DNA of 64,000 nucleotides from Pseudomonas silvicola (GTDB lineage Bacteria > Pseudomonadota > Gammaproteobacteria > Pseudomonadales > Pseudomonadaceae), in the NCBI RefSeq assembly GCF_026651855.1, contig NZ_CP093280.1:2024001-2088000 (forward strand), read 5' to 3'. The notes beneath the pieces are model-generated. The model did no database searches. It saw only the letters and a program-made list of their open reading frames with translations, and was not told where the DNA came from. Position 1 is the first letter of the stretch. Each line of letters starts with the position of its first letter. Of the stretch, positions 20,201 to 27,806 are shown piece by piece. The position numbers and the translations under genes were made by a program.

Positions 20201-21832
20201 GAGCCTTATCTGGCATCACTGCGCAAGGTGCTCGCCGCTTGCATCGAACTCAAGGCGCTGGACCCCGGCTTCGATCGGACTCGCGAGCAGGCCGAGTTGC
20301 TGGGGTTCCTGCACCTGGTGGGGACCGAGGAGCTGATCAACCTGCGCATGCGCAGCAGAATCATCAACAGCGAAGCCGAGCCACTGGGCATGGAACTGCA
20401 AGCGCAGCACGTGGAACCGGCACAGTCCCGGCTGTTCTTCGACTTCGTTCAACGCAGCAGCGACCTCACCGACAAACAGGTGCGGTTGACCAAGGAAGTG
20501 AGGGGCTGGAAAAAGCAGCTCGAACGCCTGCCGCTTGAGGGCGACCGGGTGCTTAAAACCCTGACCACGTCCTATGAAATCGACCTGCCCGTCGAGAACT
20601 GGATTGGCTTGCTGATTGATGGTCTTGGTCTGTTGTGTGTTCGTCACATCCCGGAACTGCCGGTGGCCAGCCGGCTGGTCGACAGCGTGGTCAGTTCGGC
20701 GCGGCTGGCGGCACTGAGCCACGCCGAACTGCAGCAGAGCGCGCATTTCACCCTCAACGACCGGGTGGAGGTACTCGATAGTGTCGAGCAACAGTATGCC
20801 GCGGCACTGGACGCGCTGAGCGACTACCGCACGCAGTTGGGGGCGCAGTTGGATCTCACGGCCATGGGCCGCCTGGAGGGCTTCATCGCCGAACTGCGTG
20901 CAAGTGCCAAGGAGGAATTGGTGCCGTTGGTCAAAGAGCAGGAAAAAATGACGCGCAAGCAGCGTCGCTCCGAGCGCAACGCCAACCTCTTCGTCACGGC
21001 GCGCCGTGGGGTGGTGGTCGGCAAGCGCCGGACGACGAGCGCGGGCGCCACGGCGGAAACATTCGAGATGGTAGACCCCATCGAATCCAAGGTGCTGGCG
21101 TCTTTCGAGAAAGACCCCGTGGCCGGCACCTGGACCGAAGTGCAGCCGGACAAGTCCGCTGCGGCCCCGGTGAAATCCCTGAACAGTGTGGTCAATAAAA
21201 GCCAGGGCTTGCTCAAGGCCGCAGACAAGGAAGTGTTGTCGGCGTGGCGCCAGGCTGCCAAGCCATATATCCCGTCGGAAGTGGAAGACCAGCTATTGTC
21301 CTACGCGCGCCAGCTCAATGACCACGCCGACGCTATCGACCGGCAACTGACGTTGCGCAACGAGACAGACGTGGCCCTGCCTGCCCATCAGTCCGCCGAG
21401 GTCAGGGCCAAGGAGCTGCGCGACAAGGCGGCGCAATTGACGGAGGAGGGCCGCTTGATTCGCATCGACATGAGCAAGCGCCAGCCGCCGACCGTGGCCC
21501 GCGTCGATTACCTGCTGCGTCAGAAGGCCATCCGGATACGCCGAATCGGCGAGCGCAAGGCGCTGAAGAAAGGGCGTGATTTTCTGCAGGAGTATGAGGT
21601 CGCCGACCTGGAGGGCACGCCGCTGTGGTACGCCCATTTTCACTACGCCCAGGCCCGTGGCCTGGCCTCGGCCTATGAGCGGGCGCATTTGAAAACCGCA
21701 GCGCAGCGCCTGGATGGGTTGAGCAGGCAGATGGCCCAGGACGCGGCGGGCGAAGAAGTCATCGCCATTCTGCGTAGCCGCATCGAGGCGCCGTTGGACC
21801 ACCTGTTCCTGGACCTGGAGCCCAAGGGTTGA
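17225..21832 (+). CDS. Very large toxin-like protein (dermonecrotic toxin domain, DUF6543-like)
   Basis: A 1,535-residue protein from the ATG at 17225 (MNDLYSLSAQ), which has AGGA 8 nt upstream; a GTG at 17189 would add 12 residues. From memory, the N-terminal style and the central hydrophobic pair resemble Pseudomonas proteins with the dermonecrotic-toxin N-terminal domain (DUF6543). The pair is LFNALLPVFSGPLATAGWMI near residue 730 and LFFNVALVLLTHGV near residue 770. The C-terminal half (about 920-1535) is charged, Leu-rich and probably helical or coiled coil. There is no signal peptide and I see no leucine-rich repeats, so a ubiquitin-ligase NEL form is not supported. No immunity gene is obvious beside it. 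Function and secretion route are inference only. Confidence 0.6.
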   Translation: MNDLYSLSAQVARLAPLASSVSKHFAGRPTLQDAARQVLTMQLALLYPDLAIDPARLELLAPIKDPGTGRFGGYHRTLMTDALMRRYLVDENILLMPGYHLLTHEGGAEQPGALAVDIKQVQRIVNEWGPQLLNVHGQALCDYWNVVQLGGGNRWKWLAAWLQTRLKRCVERDHKAGALDQDQAATAMALVTLPDALHRRQYSGDALRASLIGLKPAGDDAASVAQVTHALVIQRHVSLDDRDVVLLYTPLKGIEAFASLDALAVSVAKLLPPQFSPSAIRLALYEPDESVFEVQAKAILAQQLAAVQAVGARCRAEASTVSELERQVERVTCLFEVDTAEEVAELKSVEGAVPQWLLAASSADRRAYSLHLADLAILRQQQGGRVFTDGIASIMTFARQALSEAIAKAHPQAPVTLLDDVQVHILTLPDAPMSIVDGGHRTMVDQTISLVQLAVMNLAGRPRGHLIVEPRQGATLPAWVDKAAIEALVTRVDVGGAYISMLRARLRDNEVEAAGRKSNFTAQLAIQLPMLALENKIRQQQGFTERGQRLVAQVLAHPQAASVDGHAVSMKTLGFKAAANRSPDRVQNMFVMGAVDGTGTQVLYRPLFTPALMEFDSGEALLDAIAEPGALQDSVLDWLEPATRKVYAQGGFKEPHVARFGLGSDAAVLEPPAPARLSLAPMAGPLLAGLYEQSVEALITVARRQSLSSEQSRWINYQALAWTLFNALLPVFSGPLATAGWMIQAITSLGIALDARVQGKNEAVTDTLADLFFNVALVLLTHGVSQAPWIKAYPEALPATVEPLVASRFDLRPVEASQVASELSFSWSRANHRLTREDLDRLMGFEVAKPATLGEPVPHGALQGLYQDGQRWLVSLDGHFFQVSLDEGQARIVDTARPDHPGPWLERDEVHRWRLDLSLRLRGGSPKRNIEQQRAQNLARKLECGRIVSEFNATRTEMNVKVNVLIRKIGVAAAANDLAVVQRLRERLSAETEPYLASLRKVLAACIELKALDPGFDRTREQAELLGFLHLVGTEELINLRMRSRIINSEAEPLGMELQAQHVEPAQSRLFFDFVQRSSDLTDKQVRLTKEVRGWKKQLERLPLEGDRVLKTLTTSYEIDLPVENWIGLLIDGLGLLCVRHIPELPVASRLVDSVVSSARLAALSHAELQQSAHFTLNDRVEVLDSVEQQYAAALDALSDYRTQLGAQLDLTAMGRLEGFIAELRASAKEELVPLVKEQEKMTRKQRRSERNANLFVTARRGVVVGKRRTTSAGATAETFEMVDPIESKVLASFEKDPVAGTWTEVQPDKSAAAPVKSLNSVVNKSQGLLKAADKEVLSAWRQAAKPYIPSEVEDQLLSYARQLNDHADAIDRQLTLRNETDVALPAHQSAEVRAKELRDKAAQLTEEGRLIRIDMSKRQPPTVARVDYLLRQKAIRIRRIGERKALKKGRDFLQEYEVADLEGTPLWYAHFHYAQARGLASAYERAHLKTAAQRLDGLSRQMAQDAAGEEVIAILRSRIEAPLDHLFLDLEPKG

Positions 21833-21841
21833 AGCGGGTGG

Positions 21842-22309
21842 TCAGAGGGTCTTGCCGACCATCAGGTAGAAAATCGCGATAAAGGCCAGGAACGCCGGCC
21901 AGCCCAGGCCAAACCACCAGGCCATGTACCGCCGTGCTTGCAGGGGCATGGCGGTACCCTGTGCCAGCGCCGTTTCCGCCAGGCGATGCACGCGAATCTG
22001 CAGCCACACCACGGGCAGCCAGCACAGCCCGGCAAACACGTACAGGCCCAGGCTCCACACCAGCCAGGGGCTCTGCAGCGGCCAGCCGGCCAGGTGCGCC
22101 AGCCCCAGGCCGCTGAGGGGCTGGAACACGGCTGCCGTGGCGGTGAACGCCCAGTCGGCGAACACCAGGTGGCGGAAAGTGCTGGCGATGACCGCCACAT
22201 TGGCGCTGCGCCATGCGCGCAGGGCGTAGTATGCAGAACCGAGGCCAGTGCCAAACAACACGGTCGAGCAGAGGATGTGCAAGGTCTTGAGGATGATGTA
22301 CAGGCTCAC
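21842..22309 (-). CDS. DUF2269-like integral membrane protein
   Basis: A 155-residue membrane protein from a GTG (complement of 22307-22309) with AGGAG 8 nt upstream, overlapping the stop of the next gene as GTGA. It has about four hydrophobic helices, including YIILKTLHILCSTVLFGTGLG at the start and WPAFLAFIAIFYLMVGKTL at the end. The pattern resembles DUF2269 proteins. Role unknown. Convergent with the toxin-like gene, only 9 bp away. Confidence 0.7.
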   Translation of the reverse strand: MSLYIILKTLHILCSTVLFGTGLGSAYYALRAWRSANVAVIASTFRHLVFADWAFTATAAVFQPLSGLGLAHLAGWPLQSPWLVWSLGLYVFAGLCWLPVVWLQIRVHRLAETALAQGTAMPLQARRYMAWWFGLGWPAFLAFIAIFYLMVGKTL

Positions 22310-22686
22310 GGGCGTGGCTCCTGCTGATACAGCCACAGTGTGACCACCAGCAGTATCAGGTTCTTCGACACGCCGCCGTAAGGGTCAAGCCAATAGCGGG
22401 GCAGAACGACGCTGATGAACAGCGTATAGCCCAGCATCAACAGCAGTTGCGCCAGCAGTGCCTGGCGCCGCCAGCGGCGCACCAGCAACCCCAGCCCCAG
22501 TAGCGCATCGCACAGGGCACCGCCCACCACGCTGGCCGTCGCCGGCCAGCCGCTGACCCCGGCCTCGCCCATTATCCGCACGCCCCAGTCAAACCCAGGG
22601 CCCAGGCAGACGAGCGCAGTCCATAGCCATACCAGCACCAGCGCGGCCAGCAGGGCGGGGCGCAGCCAGTTGCCATGAGTTGTCAT
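22306..22686 (-). CDS. DoxX-like small membrane protein
   Basis: A 126-residue protein with four predicted membrane segments (for example LRPALLAALVLVWLWTAL and LLLMLGYTLFISVVLP). It has the layout of DoxX-like family proteins paired with DUF2269 partners. It is co-translated with the downstream DUF2269 gene by a 4-nt overlap. Function unknown; family assignment is by pattern only. Confidence 0.65.
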   Translation of the reverse strand: MTTHGNWLRPALLAALVLVWLWTALVCLGPGFDWGVRIMGEAGVSGWPATASVVGGALCDALLGLGLLVRRWRRQALLAQLLLMLGYTLFISVVLPRYWLDPYGGVSKNLILLVVTLWLYQQEPRP

Positions 22687-22725
22687 GTCGCAAAATCCTT
22701 TTCAGTCGTGCGCCGGCCCTGCCGC

Positions 22726-22757
22726 GTGGGACCGGGCTGCGCCCGTTCCCACAGGGG
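22726..22757. repeat. REP-like inverted repeat
   Basis: GTGGGACCGGGC (22726-22737) and GCCCGTTCCCAC (22741-22752) around TGC, followed by AGGGG. Its arm shares CCGGGC and CCCACAGGGG elements with the larger repeat at 63208-63287. Confidence 0.6.
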
Positions 22758-22779
22758 ATGGTCGTAGGCTCAATTGCAC

Positions 22780-22803
22780 AAAAAAGGAGCCCGAAGGCTC
22801 CTT
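22780..22803 (-). terminator. Terminator downstream of zapG
   Basis: On the minus strand AAGGAGCC-TTCG-GGCTCCTT ends in a T run (the A run at 22780-22785). It sits 17 bp past the zapG stop. Confidence 0.8.
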
Positions 22804-22819
22804 GTTCAACAGGCGGCGC

Positions 22820-23254
22820 TTACTTGCGCTTGAGCCCGTACTGCTCGTCCAGCATGCCGGGCGAGTTCGGCGCCTTGGGCGCGTAGTCGCGTGGAGGCTC
22901 GGCGTCGCGTGGCGGCGTGAGGCGTTCGCGCGGGCCGGCCGGTTCGGCGTGCAGGGCCGCCAGCAGGCGCTGGCGGGTGAGCTCGTCGAGGGCCAGCTGG
23001 TTGGCACCCTCGGCCAGGTGTTCCTGCACTTCCTGGTAGCTCTGGGTCATCTTCTTGACCAGCGAAGCCGTTGTGTTGAAGTGGGTGACCACGTCATTCT
23101 GATAGCTGTCGAAGCGTTCCTGAATCTCGTCCAGCTGGCGCTGAGTGCTGCTGGGGGCGGCATTGGGCACGAGGCGGGCGACGACCAGGCCAATCACGAC
23201 ACCCACGACGAGGGCGATAGTCGGCAACAACCAAACTAAGAGCGAGTGTTCCAC
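22820..23254 (-). CDS. zapG: YhcB/ZapG cell-division-associated membrane protein
   Basis: Bitopic inner-membrane protein of the DUF1043 (YhcB) family, linked in E. coli to envelope and division functions. It has 144 residues. The N-terminal membrane helix (about 6-28, VWLLPTIALVVGVVIGLVVA) is followed by a coiled-coil stretch (RQLDEIQERFDSYQNDVVTHF) and a proline-rich tail. It is monocistronic with its own terminator and is divergent from the hydrolase gene. Confidence 0.85.
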   Translation of the reverse strand: MEHSLLVWLLPTIALVVGVVIGLVVARLVPNAAPSSTQRQLDEIQERFDSYQNDVVTHFNTTASLVKKMTQSYQEVQEHLAEGANQLALDELTRQRLLAALHAEPAGPRERLTPPRDAEPPRDYAPKAPNSPGMLDEQYGLKRK

Positions 23255-23392
23255 GAGTCCTTCCTCTATAAACGGCTTTGCTTTACGTTAACGGCTCTAA
23301 CCTGCGCTGTATACCGCGAGCAATCGCAAATATGCCAGACAGAATCCTTCGACTAGACGAGTCGACCCCTATCGAGGTCACGGAGTACCCCC

Positions 23393-24028
23393 TTGCTGAT
23401 CCGCGAAACCCCCGTTTTCATCGATGGCCCCCAAGGCCAGCTCGAAGCGCTCTACCTGGATACCGCCGATGCGCGGGGCGTTGCCCTGATCTGCCATCCG
23501 AACCCGGTACAGGGGGGCACGATGCTCAACAAGGTCATCTCGACCTTGCAGCGCACCGCCCGTGATGCCGGTTTTGTAACCTTGCGTTTCAATTACCGCG
23601 GCGTCGGCCAGAGTGCCGGCAGTCACGACATGGGCAACGGCGAGATAGACGATGCTCAGGCGGCCGCCGCCTGGCTGTGCCGCCAGCACCCGGACCTGCC
23701 CCTGACGCTGCTGGGCTTCTCGTTCGGCGGGTTCGTTGCCGCCAGCCTGGGCGGCCGCCTGGAGGCGGCTGGCCAGAGCGTGCAGCGCCTGTTCATGATC
23801 GCCCCGGCCGTGATGCGCCTGGGCCCTGAGCATAGCCTGCCCGTGGGCGGGACGCTGACCGTGGTACAACCGGAAACCGACGAAGTGGTGGACCCCGCGC
23901 TGGTGTATGCCTGGTCCGAGCAGCTGCAACGCCCCCATGAGCTGCTGAAAGTGGCAGAATGCGGACACTTTTTTCATGGCAAGCTGACCGACCTGAAAGA
24001 TCGGGTCCTGCCACGCCTTTCGAACTGA
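23393..24028 (+). CDS. Alpha/beta hydrolase
   Basis: A 211-residue serine hydrolase of the dienelactone/YfhR-like type. The nucleophile elbow is GFSFGG near residue 108, the oxyanion-side motif is CHPNPVQGGTMLNKV, and C-terminal VAECGHFFHG supplies the His. It uses a TTG start (23393) with GGAG 7 nt upstream; no in-frame ATG fits better. It abuts trpS (stop at 24028, ATG at 24029), the usual partner. Substrate unknown. Confidence 0.85.
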   Translation: MLIRETPVFIDGPQGQLEALYLDTADARGVALICHPNPVQGGTMLNKVISTLQRTARDAGFVTLRFNYRGVGQSAGSHDMGNGEIDDAQAAAAWLCRQHPDLPLTLLGFSFGGFVAASLGGRLEAAGQSVQRLFMIAPAVMRLGPEHSLPVGGTLTVVQPETDEVVDPALVYAWSEQLQRPHELLKVAECGHFFHGKLTDLKDRVLPRLSN

Positions 24029-25402
24029 ATGCAGACCGACAAGAATCAGACCATGACCACTCGTATCCTGACCGGCATCACCACCACTGGCACGCCGCAC
24101 CTGGGCAACTACGCCGGCGCCATCCGCCCGGCCATTGTCGCCAGCCGCAAGAGCGACGCCGACTCGTTCTATTTCCTGGCCGACTACCACGCGCTGATCA
24201 AGTGCGACGACCCGCTGCGCATTCAGCGCTCGCGCCTGGAGATCGCCGCGACCTGGCTGGCCGCCGGCCTGGATACCGACCGTGTGACGTTCTACCGCCA
24301 GTCCGATATTCCCGAGATCACCGAGCTGACCTGGCTGCTGACCTGCGTGGCCGGCAAGGGCCTGCTCAACCGCGCCCATGCCTACAAGGCGTCGGTGGAC
24401 AAGAACGTCGAGGCCGGTGAAGACCCGGACGCGGGCGTCACCATGGGGTTGTTCAGCTACCCGGTGCTGATGGCCGCCGACATCCTGATGTTCAACGCCC
24501 ACCAGGTGCCTGTCGGCCGTGACCAGATCCAGCACGTGGAAATGGCCCGAGACATCGGCCAGCGCTTCAACCACCTGTTCGGCAACGGCCGCGAGTTCTT
24601 CGTGATGCCCGAGGCCCTGATCGAAGAGGGCGTGGCGACCCTGCCGGGCCTGGACGGGCGCAAGATGTCCAAGAGCTACGACAACACCATCCCGTTGTTC
24701 ACCAGCGCCAAGGACATGAAGGACGCCATCTCGCGCATCGTCACCGACTCGCGCGCGCCGGGCGAGGCGAAAGATCCGGACAACTCGCACCTGTTCACCC
24801 TGTTCCAGGCCTTCGCCACCCCGGCCCAGGAAGCCGAGTTCCGCGAAGAGCTGCTGCAGGGCCTGGGGTGGGGCGAGGCCAAGAGCCGCCTGTTCACCTT
24901 GCTCGATACCGAACTGGGCGAAGCCCGCGAGAAGTATCACCAGTTCATCGCCCGCCCGGCCGACCTGGAAGACATTCTGCTGGCCGGCGCCGCCAAGGCC
25001 CGCGAAGTGGCCACGCCGTTCCTCGGCGAGCTGCGCGAAGCCGTGGGCCTGCGTTCGTTCCGTGAGCAGGCCCAGGCCACCGTTGCGACGAAGAAGAAGG
25101 CCGCCAAGACCGCCCGTTTCGTCAGCTTCCGTGACGAAGACGGCAGCTTCCGTTTCCGCTTGCTGGGCGCCGATGGTGAGCAATTGCTGCTGTCGCGCAA
25201 CTTTGCCGACGGCAAGGCGGCCGGCCAGGCCAGCAAGCAGCTGCAAAGTGGTGCGGCGCTGGACGTGCGTAGCGAAGGCAACGCCTTCACCGTATGGCTG
25301 GACGACGCCTGCGTGGGGGAAAGCCCCGCGTTCGCCGACACCGCCACCCGCGATGCCGCGGTAGACGCTCTGCGCCTTGCCTTGCAGCCCCAACAGGATT
25401 AA
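24029..25402 (+). CDS. trpS: Tryptophanyl-tRNA synthetase with C-terminal extension
   Basis: Class I synthetase charging tRNA-Trp. It has 457 residues from the ATG at 24029; an ATG at 24053 ([10 protein letters not shown]) is an alternative start. The HIGH-type motif is TGTPHLGN and KMSKS lies at 212-216. The core ends near residue 350. Residues of about 365-457 (after [10 protein letters not shown]) form an added domain with [20 protein letters not shown], which resembles DUF1508/YegP modules. A terminator follows. Confidence 0.94.
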   Translation: MQTDKNQTMTTRILTGITTTGTPHLGNYAGAIRPAIVASRKSDADSFYFLADYHALIKCDDPLRIQRSRLEIAATWLAAGLDTDRVTFYRQSDIPEITELTWLLTCVAGKGLLNRAHAYKASVDKNVEAGEDPDAGVTMGLFSYPVLMAADILMFNAHQVPVGRDQIQHVEMARDIGQRFNHLFGNGREFFVMPEALIEEGVATLPGLDGRKMSKSYDNTIPLFTSAKDMKDAISRIVTDSRAPGEAKDPDNSHLFTLFQAFATPAQEAEFREELLQGLGWGEAKSRLFTLLDTELGEAREKYHQFIARPADLEDILLAGAAKAREVATPFLGELREAVGLRSFREQAQATVATKKKAAKTARFVSFRDEDGSFRFRLLGADGEQLLLSRNFADGKAAGQASKQLQSGAALDVRSEGNAFTVWLDDACVGESPAFADTATRDAAVDALRLALQPQQD

Positions 25403-25439
25403 TGCGACCAACTGTCGCAAGTCTAATTGCCATAAGCCA

Positions 25440-25469
25440 GGGCCGTCGTTACAGTGACGGCCCGTTTTT
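25440..25469 (+). terminator. Terminator after trpS
   Basis: An 8-bp stem GGGCCGTC (25440-25447) / GACGGCCC (25456-25463) followed by GTTTTTG. Confidence 0.88.
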
Positions 25470-25487
25470 GTTGCCCTGCTAACGAAT

Positions 25488-26582
25488 ATGACGCCTCTAG
25501 AACGATATCAAGCTGACCTCAAACGCCCCGAGTTCTTCCATGATGCTGCGCAGGAAACGGCAGTGCGTCACCTTCAGCGTCTGTACGACGACCTGATCGC
25601 CGCGCACGACAGCAAGCCGGGCCTGTTCGGCAAGCTGTTCGGCAAGAAGGAGCAGGCGCCGGTCAAGGGCCTGTACTTCTGGGGCGGCGTGGGGCGGGGC
25701 AAGACCTACCTGGTGGACACTTTCTTCGAGGCGCTGCCGTTCAAGGAAAAAGTGCGTACCCACTTCCACCGCTTCATGAAGCGCGTGCACGAGGAAATGC
25801 GCACCCTCAAGGGCGAGAAGAACCCGTTGACCGTGATCGCCAAGCGCTTTTCGGAGGAAGCACGGGTGATTTGCTTCGATGAATTCTTCGTCTCCGACAT
25901 CACCGATGCCATGATCCTGGGCACCTTGATGGAGGAACTGTTCAAGAATGGCGTGACCCTGGTGGCCACCTCCAACATCGTTCCGGACGGCCTGTACAAG
26001 GATGGGCTACAGCGCGCCCGTTTCCTGCCGGCCATTGCCCTGATCAAGCAGAACACCGAGATCGTCAACGTCGACAGCGGCGTGGACTATCGCCTGCGCC
26101 ACCTGGAGCAGGCCGAACTGTTCCACTACCCGCTCAACGAAGCGGCTGCCGACAGCCTGCGCAAGAGCTTCAAGGCGCTCACCCCCGAATGCACCCAGGC
26201 GGTTGAAAACGACAAGCTGATCATCGAGAACCGCGAAATCATCGCGCTGAAGACTTGTGACGACGTGGCCTGGTTCGACTTCCGTGAACTGTGCGACGGC
26301 CCGCGCAGCCAGAACGACTACATCGAACTGGGCAAGATCTTCCACGCCGTGCTGCTCAGTGGCGTGGAGCAAATGGGCGTGGCCACCGACGACATCGCCC
26401 GGCGCTTCATCAACATGGTGGACGAGTTCTACGACCGCAACGTGAAGCTGATCATCTCGGCCGAGGTGGAGTTGAAAGACCTGTACACCGGTGGTCGCCT
26501 GACGTTCGAATTCCAGCGGACCCTGAGCCGGTTGCTGGAAATGCAGTCGCACGAATTCCTGTCGCGCGCGCACAAGCCATAA
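25488..26582 (+). CDS. zapE: Cell division protein ZapE (AFG1-type ATPase)
   Basis: AAA-like ATPase of the AFG1/ZapE family, linked to Z-ring dynamics in E. coli. It has 364 residues. Walker A is GGVGRGKT at 66-73, Walker B is VICFDEFFV near 125-133, and the sensor-type motif is ATSNIVPDGLYKDGLQR near residues 160-176. It follows the trpS terminator, so it needs its own promoter. Confidence 0.93.
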   Translation: MTPLERYQADLKRPEFFHDAAQETAVRHLQRLYDDLIAAHDSKPGLFGKLFGKKEQAPVKGLYFWGGVGRGKTYLVDTFFEALPFKEKVRTHFHRFMKRVHEEMRTLKGEKNPLTVIAKRFSEEARVICFDEFFVSDITDAMILGTLMEELFKNGVTLVATSNIVPDGLYKDGLQRARFLPAIALIKQNTEIVNVDSGVDYRLRHLEQAELFHYPLNEAAADSLRKSFKALTPECTQAVENDKLIIENREIIALKTCDDVAWFDFRELCDGPRSQNDYIELGKIFHAVLLSGVEQMGVATDDIARRFINMVDEFYDRNVKLIISAEVELKDLYTGGRLTFEFQRTLSRLLEMQSHEFLSRAHKP

Positions 26583-26610
26583 CATCGACGGCGCGCTTTT
26601 CCCGAGCTTC

Positions 26611-26658
26611 GCCCGCTCCCGCAGGCCTCCCGGATAGGGGTAGCCTGCGGGAGCGGGC
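26611..26658. repeat. REP-like inverted repeat after zapE
   Basis: Perfect 16-bp arms GCCCGCTCCCGCAGGC (26611-26626) and GCCTGCGGGAGCGGGC (26643-26658) with a 16-nt loop, between two convergent genes. It is preceded by CCCGAGCTTC, also present in the repeat at 63208. This is typical of Pseudomonas REP sequences. Confidence 0.8.
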
Positions 26659-26669
26659 GCGGCGCAGTA

Positions 26670-27668
26670 TCAAGCTTCTTGCAGGAACTGCTGGCGGTAC
26701 TGGTTCGGCGACAGCGCTGTGTGCTGGCGGAACAGCCGGGCGAAGAAACTCGCGTCGTCGTAGCCCACCTCATAGCTGATGGTCTTGATGCTTTTGCGCG
26801 ACCCTGACAGCAAGCCCTTTGCCGTTTCAATGCGCAGCCGTTGCAGGTAATGCAGCGGCTTGTCGCCGGTTGCGTTCTGGAACCGGCGCATGAAGTTGCG
26901 GATGCTCATGCCATGTTCGCGCGCCACGTCCTCGAAGCGAAACTTGTCGGCGAAGTGTTCTTCCAGCCATTGCTGGATCTGCAGGATAAGCAGGTCCTGG
27001 TGCAGTTTCTGCCCCCCGAAGCCCATGCGCCCGGGGGTGTAGTTGCGCTGCACCTCGTAGAGGATGTCGCGCGATACCGCCTGCGCCACGCTGGCGCCGC
27101 AGAAACGCTCGATGAGGTAAATGTACAGGTCGCAGGCCGAGGTGGTGCCGGCCGCGCAGTACAGGTTATCGGCGTCGGTCAGGTGTTTATCCTGGTTGAG
27201 GATCACCTTGGGAAAGCGTTCGGCGAACTGGCCGAAGAAGCGCCAGTAGGTGGTTGCCTCCTTGCCGTCCAGCAGGCCGGCTTCCGCCAGCCAGAACACG
27301 CCGCTGGCCTCGCCGCACAACACCGCGCCGCGGGCATGTTGTTCGCGCAGCCACGGCAGCACTTGCGGATAACGCAGGCACAGGGCGTCGAAATCATCCC
27401 AGAAGGCGGGCAGCACGATCACGTCGGCATCTTCCAGGGTGCCGTCCACCGGCACTTGCACGCCGCTGAAGGTCATCACGGGTTGGCCGTCGGGGCTGAT
27501 CAGGCGGGTTTCGAACAGTGAAGTCAGGCCCTGGCCCAGTTGCTTGCCGTAACGCAGGCTGGCCAGGTGGAAGAAATCCTTGGCGTGCATCAGCGTCGAG
27601 GCAAAGACCTTGTCGATGGCCAGAATGCTCACGCGCCGTAAGGACGGGGTATTCGGGGTAAACATCAT
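26670..27668 (-). CDS. GlxA/FtrA-family AraC-type transcriptional regulator
   Basis: A 332-residue regulator with an N-terminal DJ-1/PfpI-like amidotransferase fold. This spans about residues 12-195; GEASGVFWLAEAGLLDGK has Glu in place of a reactive Cys, so it is probably a sensor only. A C-terminal AraC double helix-turn-helix follows (about 225-328, ending SYEVGYDDASFFARLFRQHT). It is divergent from the acyl-CoA dehydrogenase gene and may control it. The effector is unknown. Confidence 0.88.
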   Translation of the reverse strand: MMFTPNTPSLRRVSILAIDKVFASTLMHAKDFFHLASLRYGKQLGQGLTSLFETRLISPDGQPVMTFSGVQVPVDGTLEDADVIVLPAFWDDFDALCLRYPQVLPWLREQHARGAVLCGEASGVFWLAEAGLLDGKEATTYWRFFGQFAERFPKVILNQDKHLTDADNLYCAAGTTSACDLYIYLIERFCGASVAQAVSRDILYEVQRNYTPGRMGFGGQKLHQDLLILQIQQWLEEHFADKFRFEDVAREHGMSIRNFMRRFQNATGDKPLHYLQRLRIETAKGLLSGSRKSIKTISYEVGYDDASFFARLFRQHTALSPNQYRQQFLQEA

Positions 27669-27677
27669 GTTGATTAT

Positions 27678-27687
27678 TCTTATAAGA
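27678..27687. promoter_or_regulatory. Short palindrome before the GlxA-type regulator
   Basis: TCTTATAAGA, a 10-bp palindrome 9 bp upstream of the regulator's ATG in the shared 138-bp promoter region. It is a possible operator or simply a -10-like AT stretch. Confidence 0.25.
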
Positions 27688-27806
27688 GATAGTGGTCAAT
27701 CAGCGGCTGGATCGTCTTATTTTTTGGCGGTTGTGTCCAGTGTAGATCCCTGCCGCTGCGCCTAGGCTCTGCTATCTACCACGGATTGCTCAGCCAGAGG
27801 TGTCAG

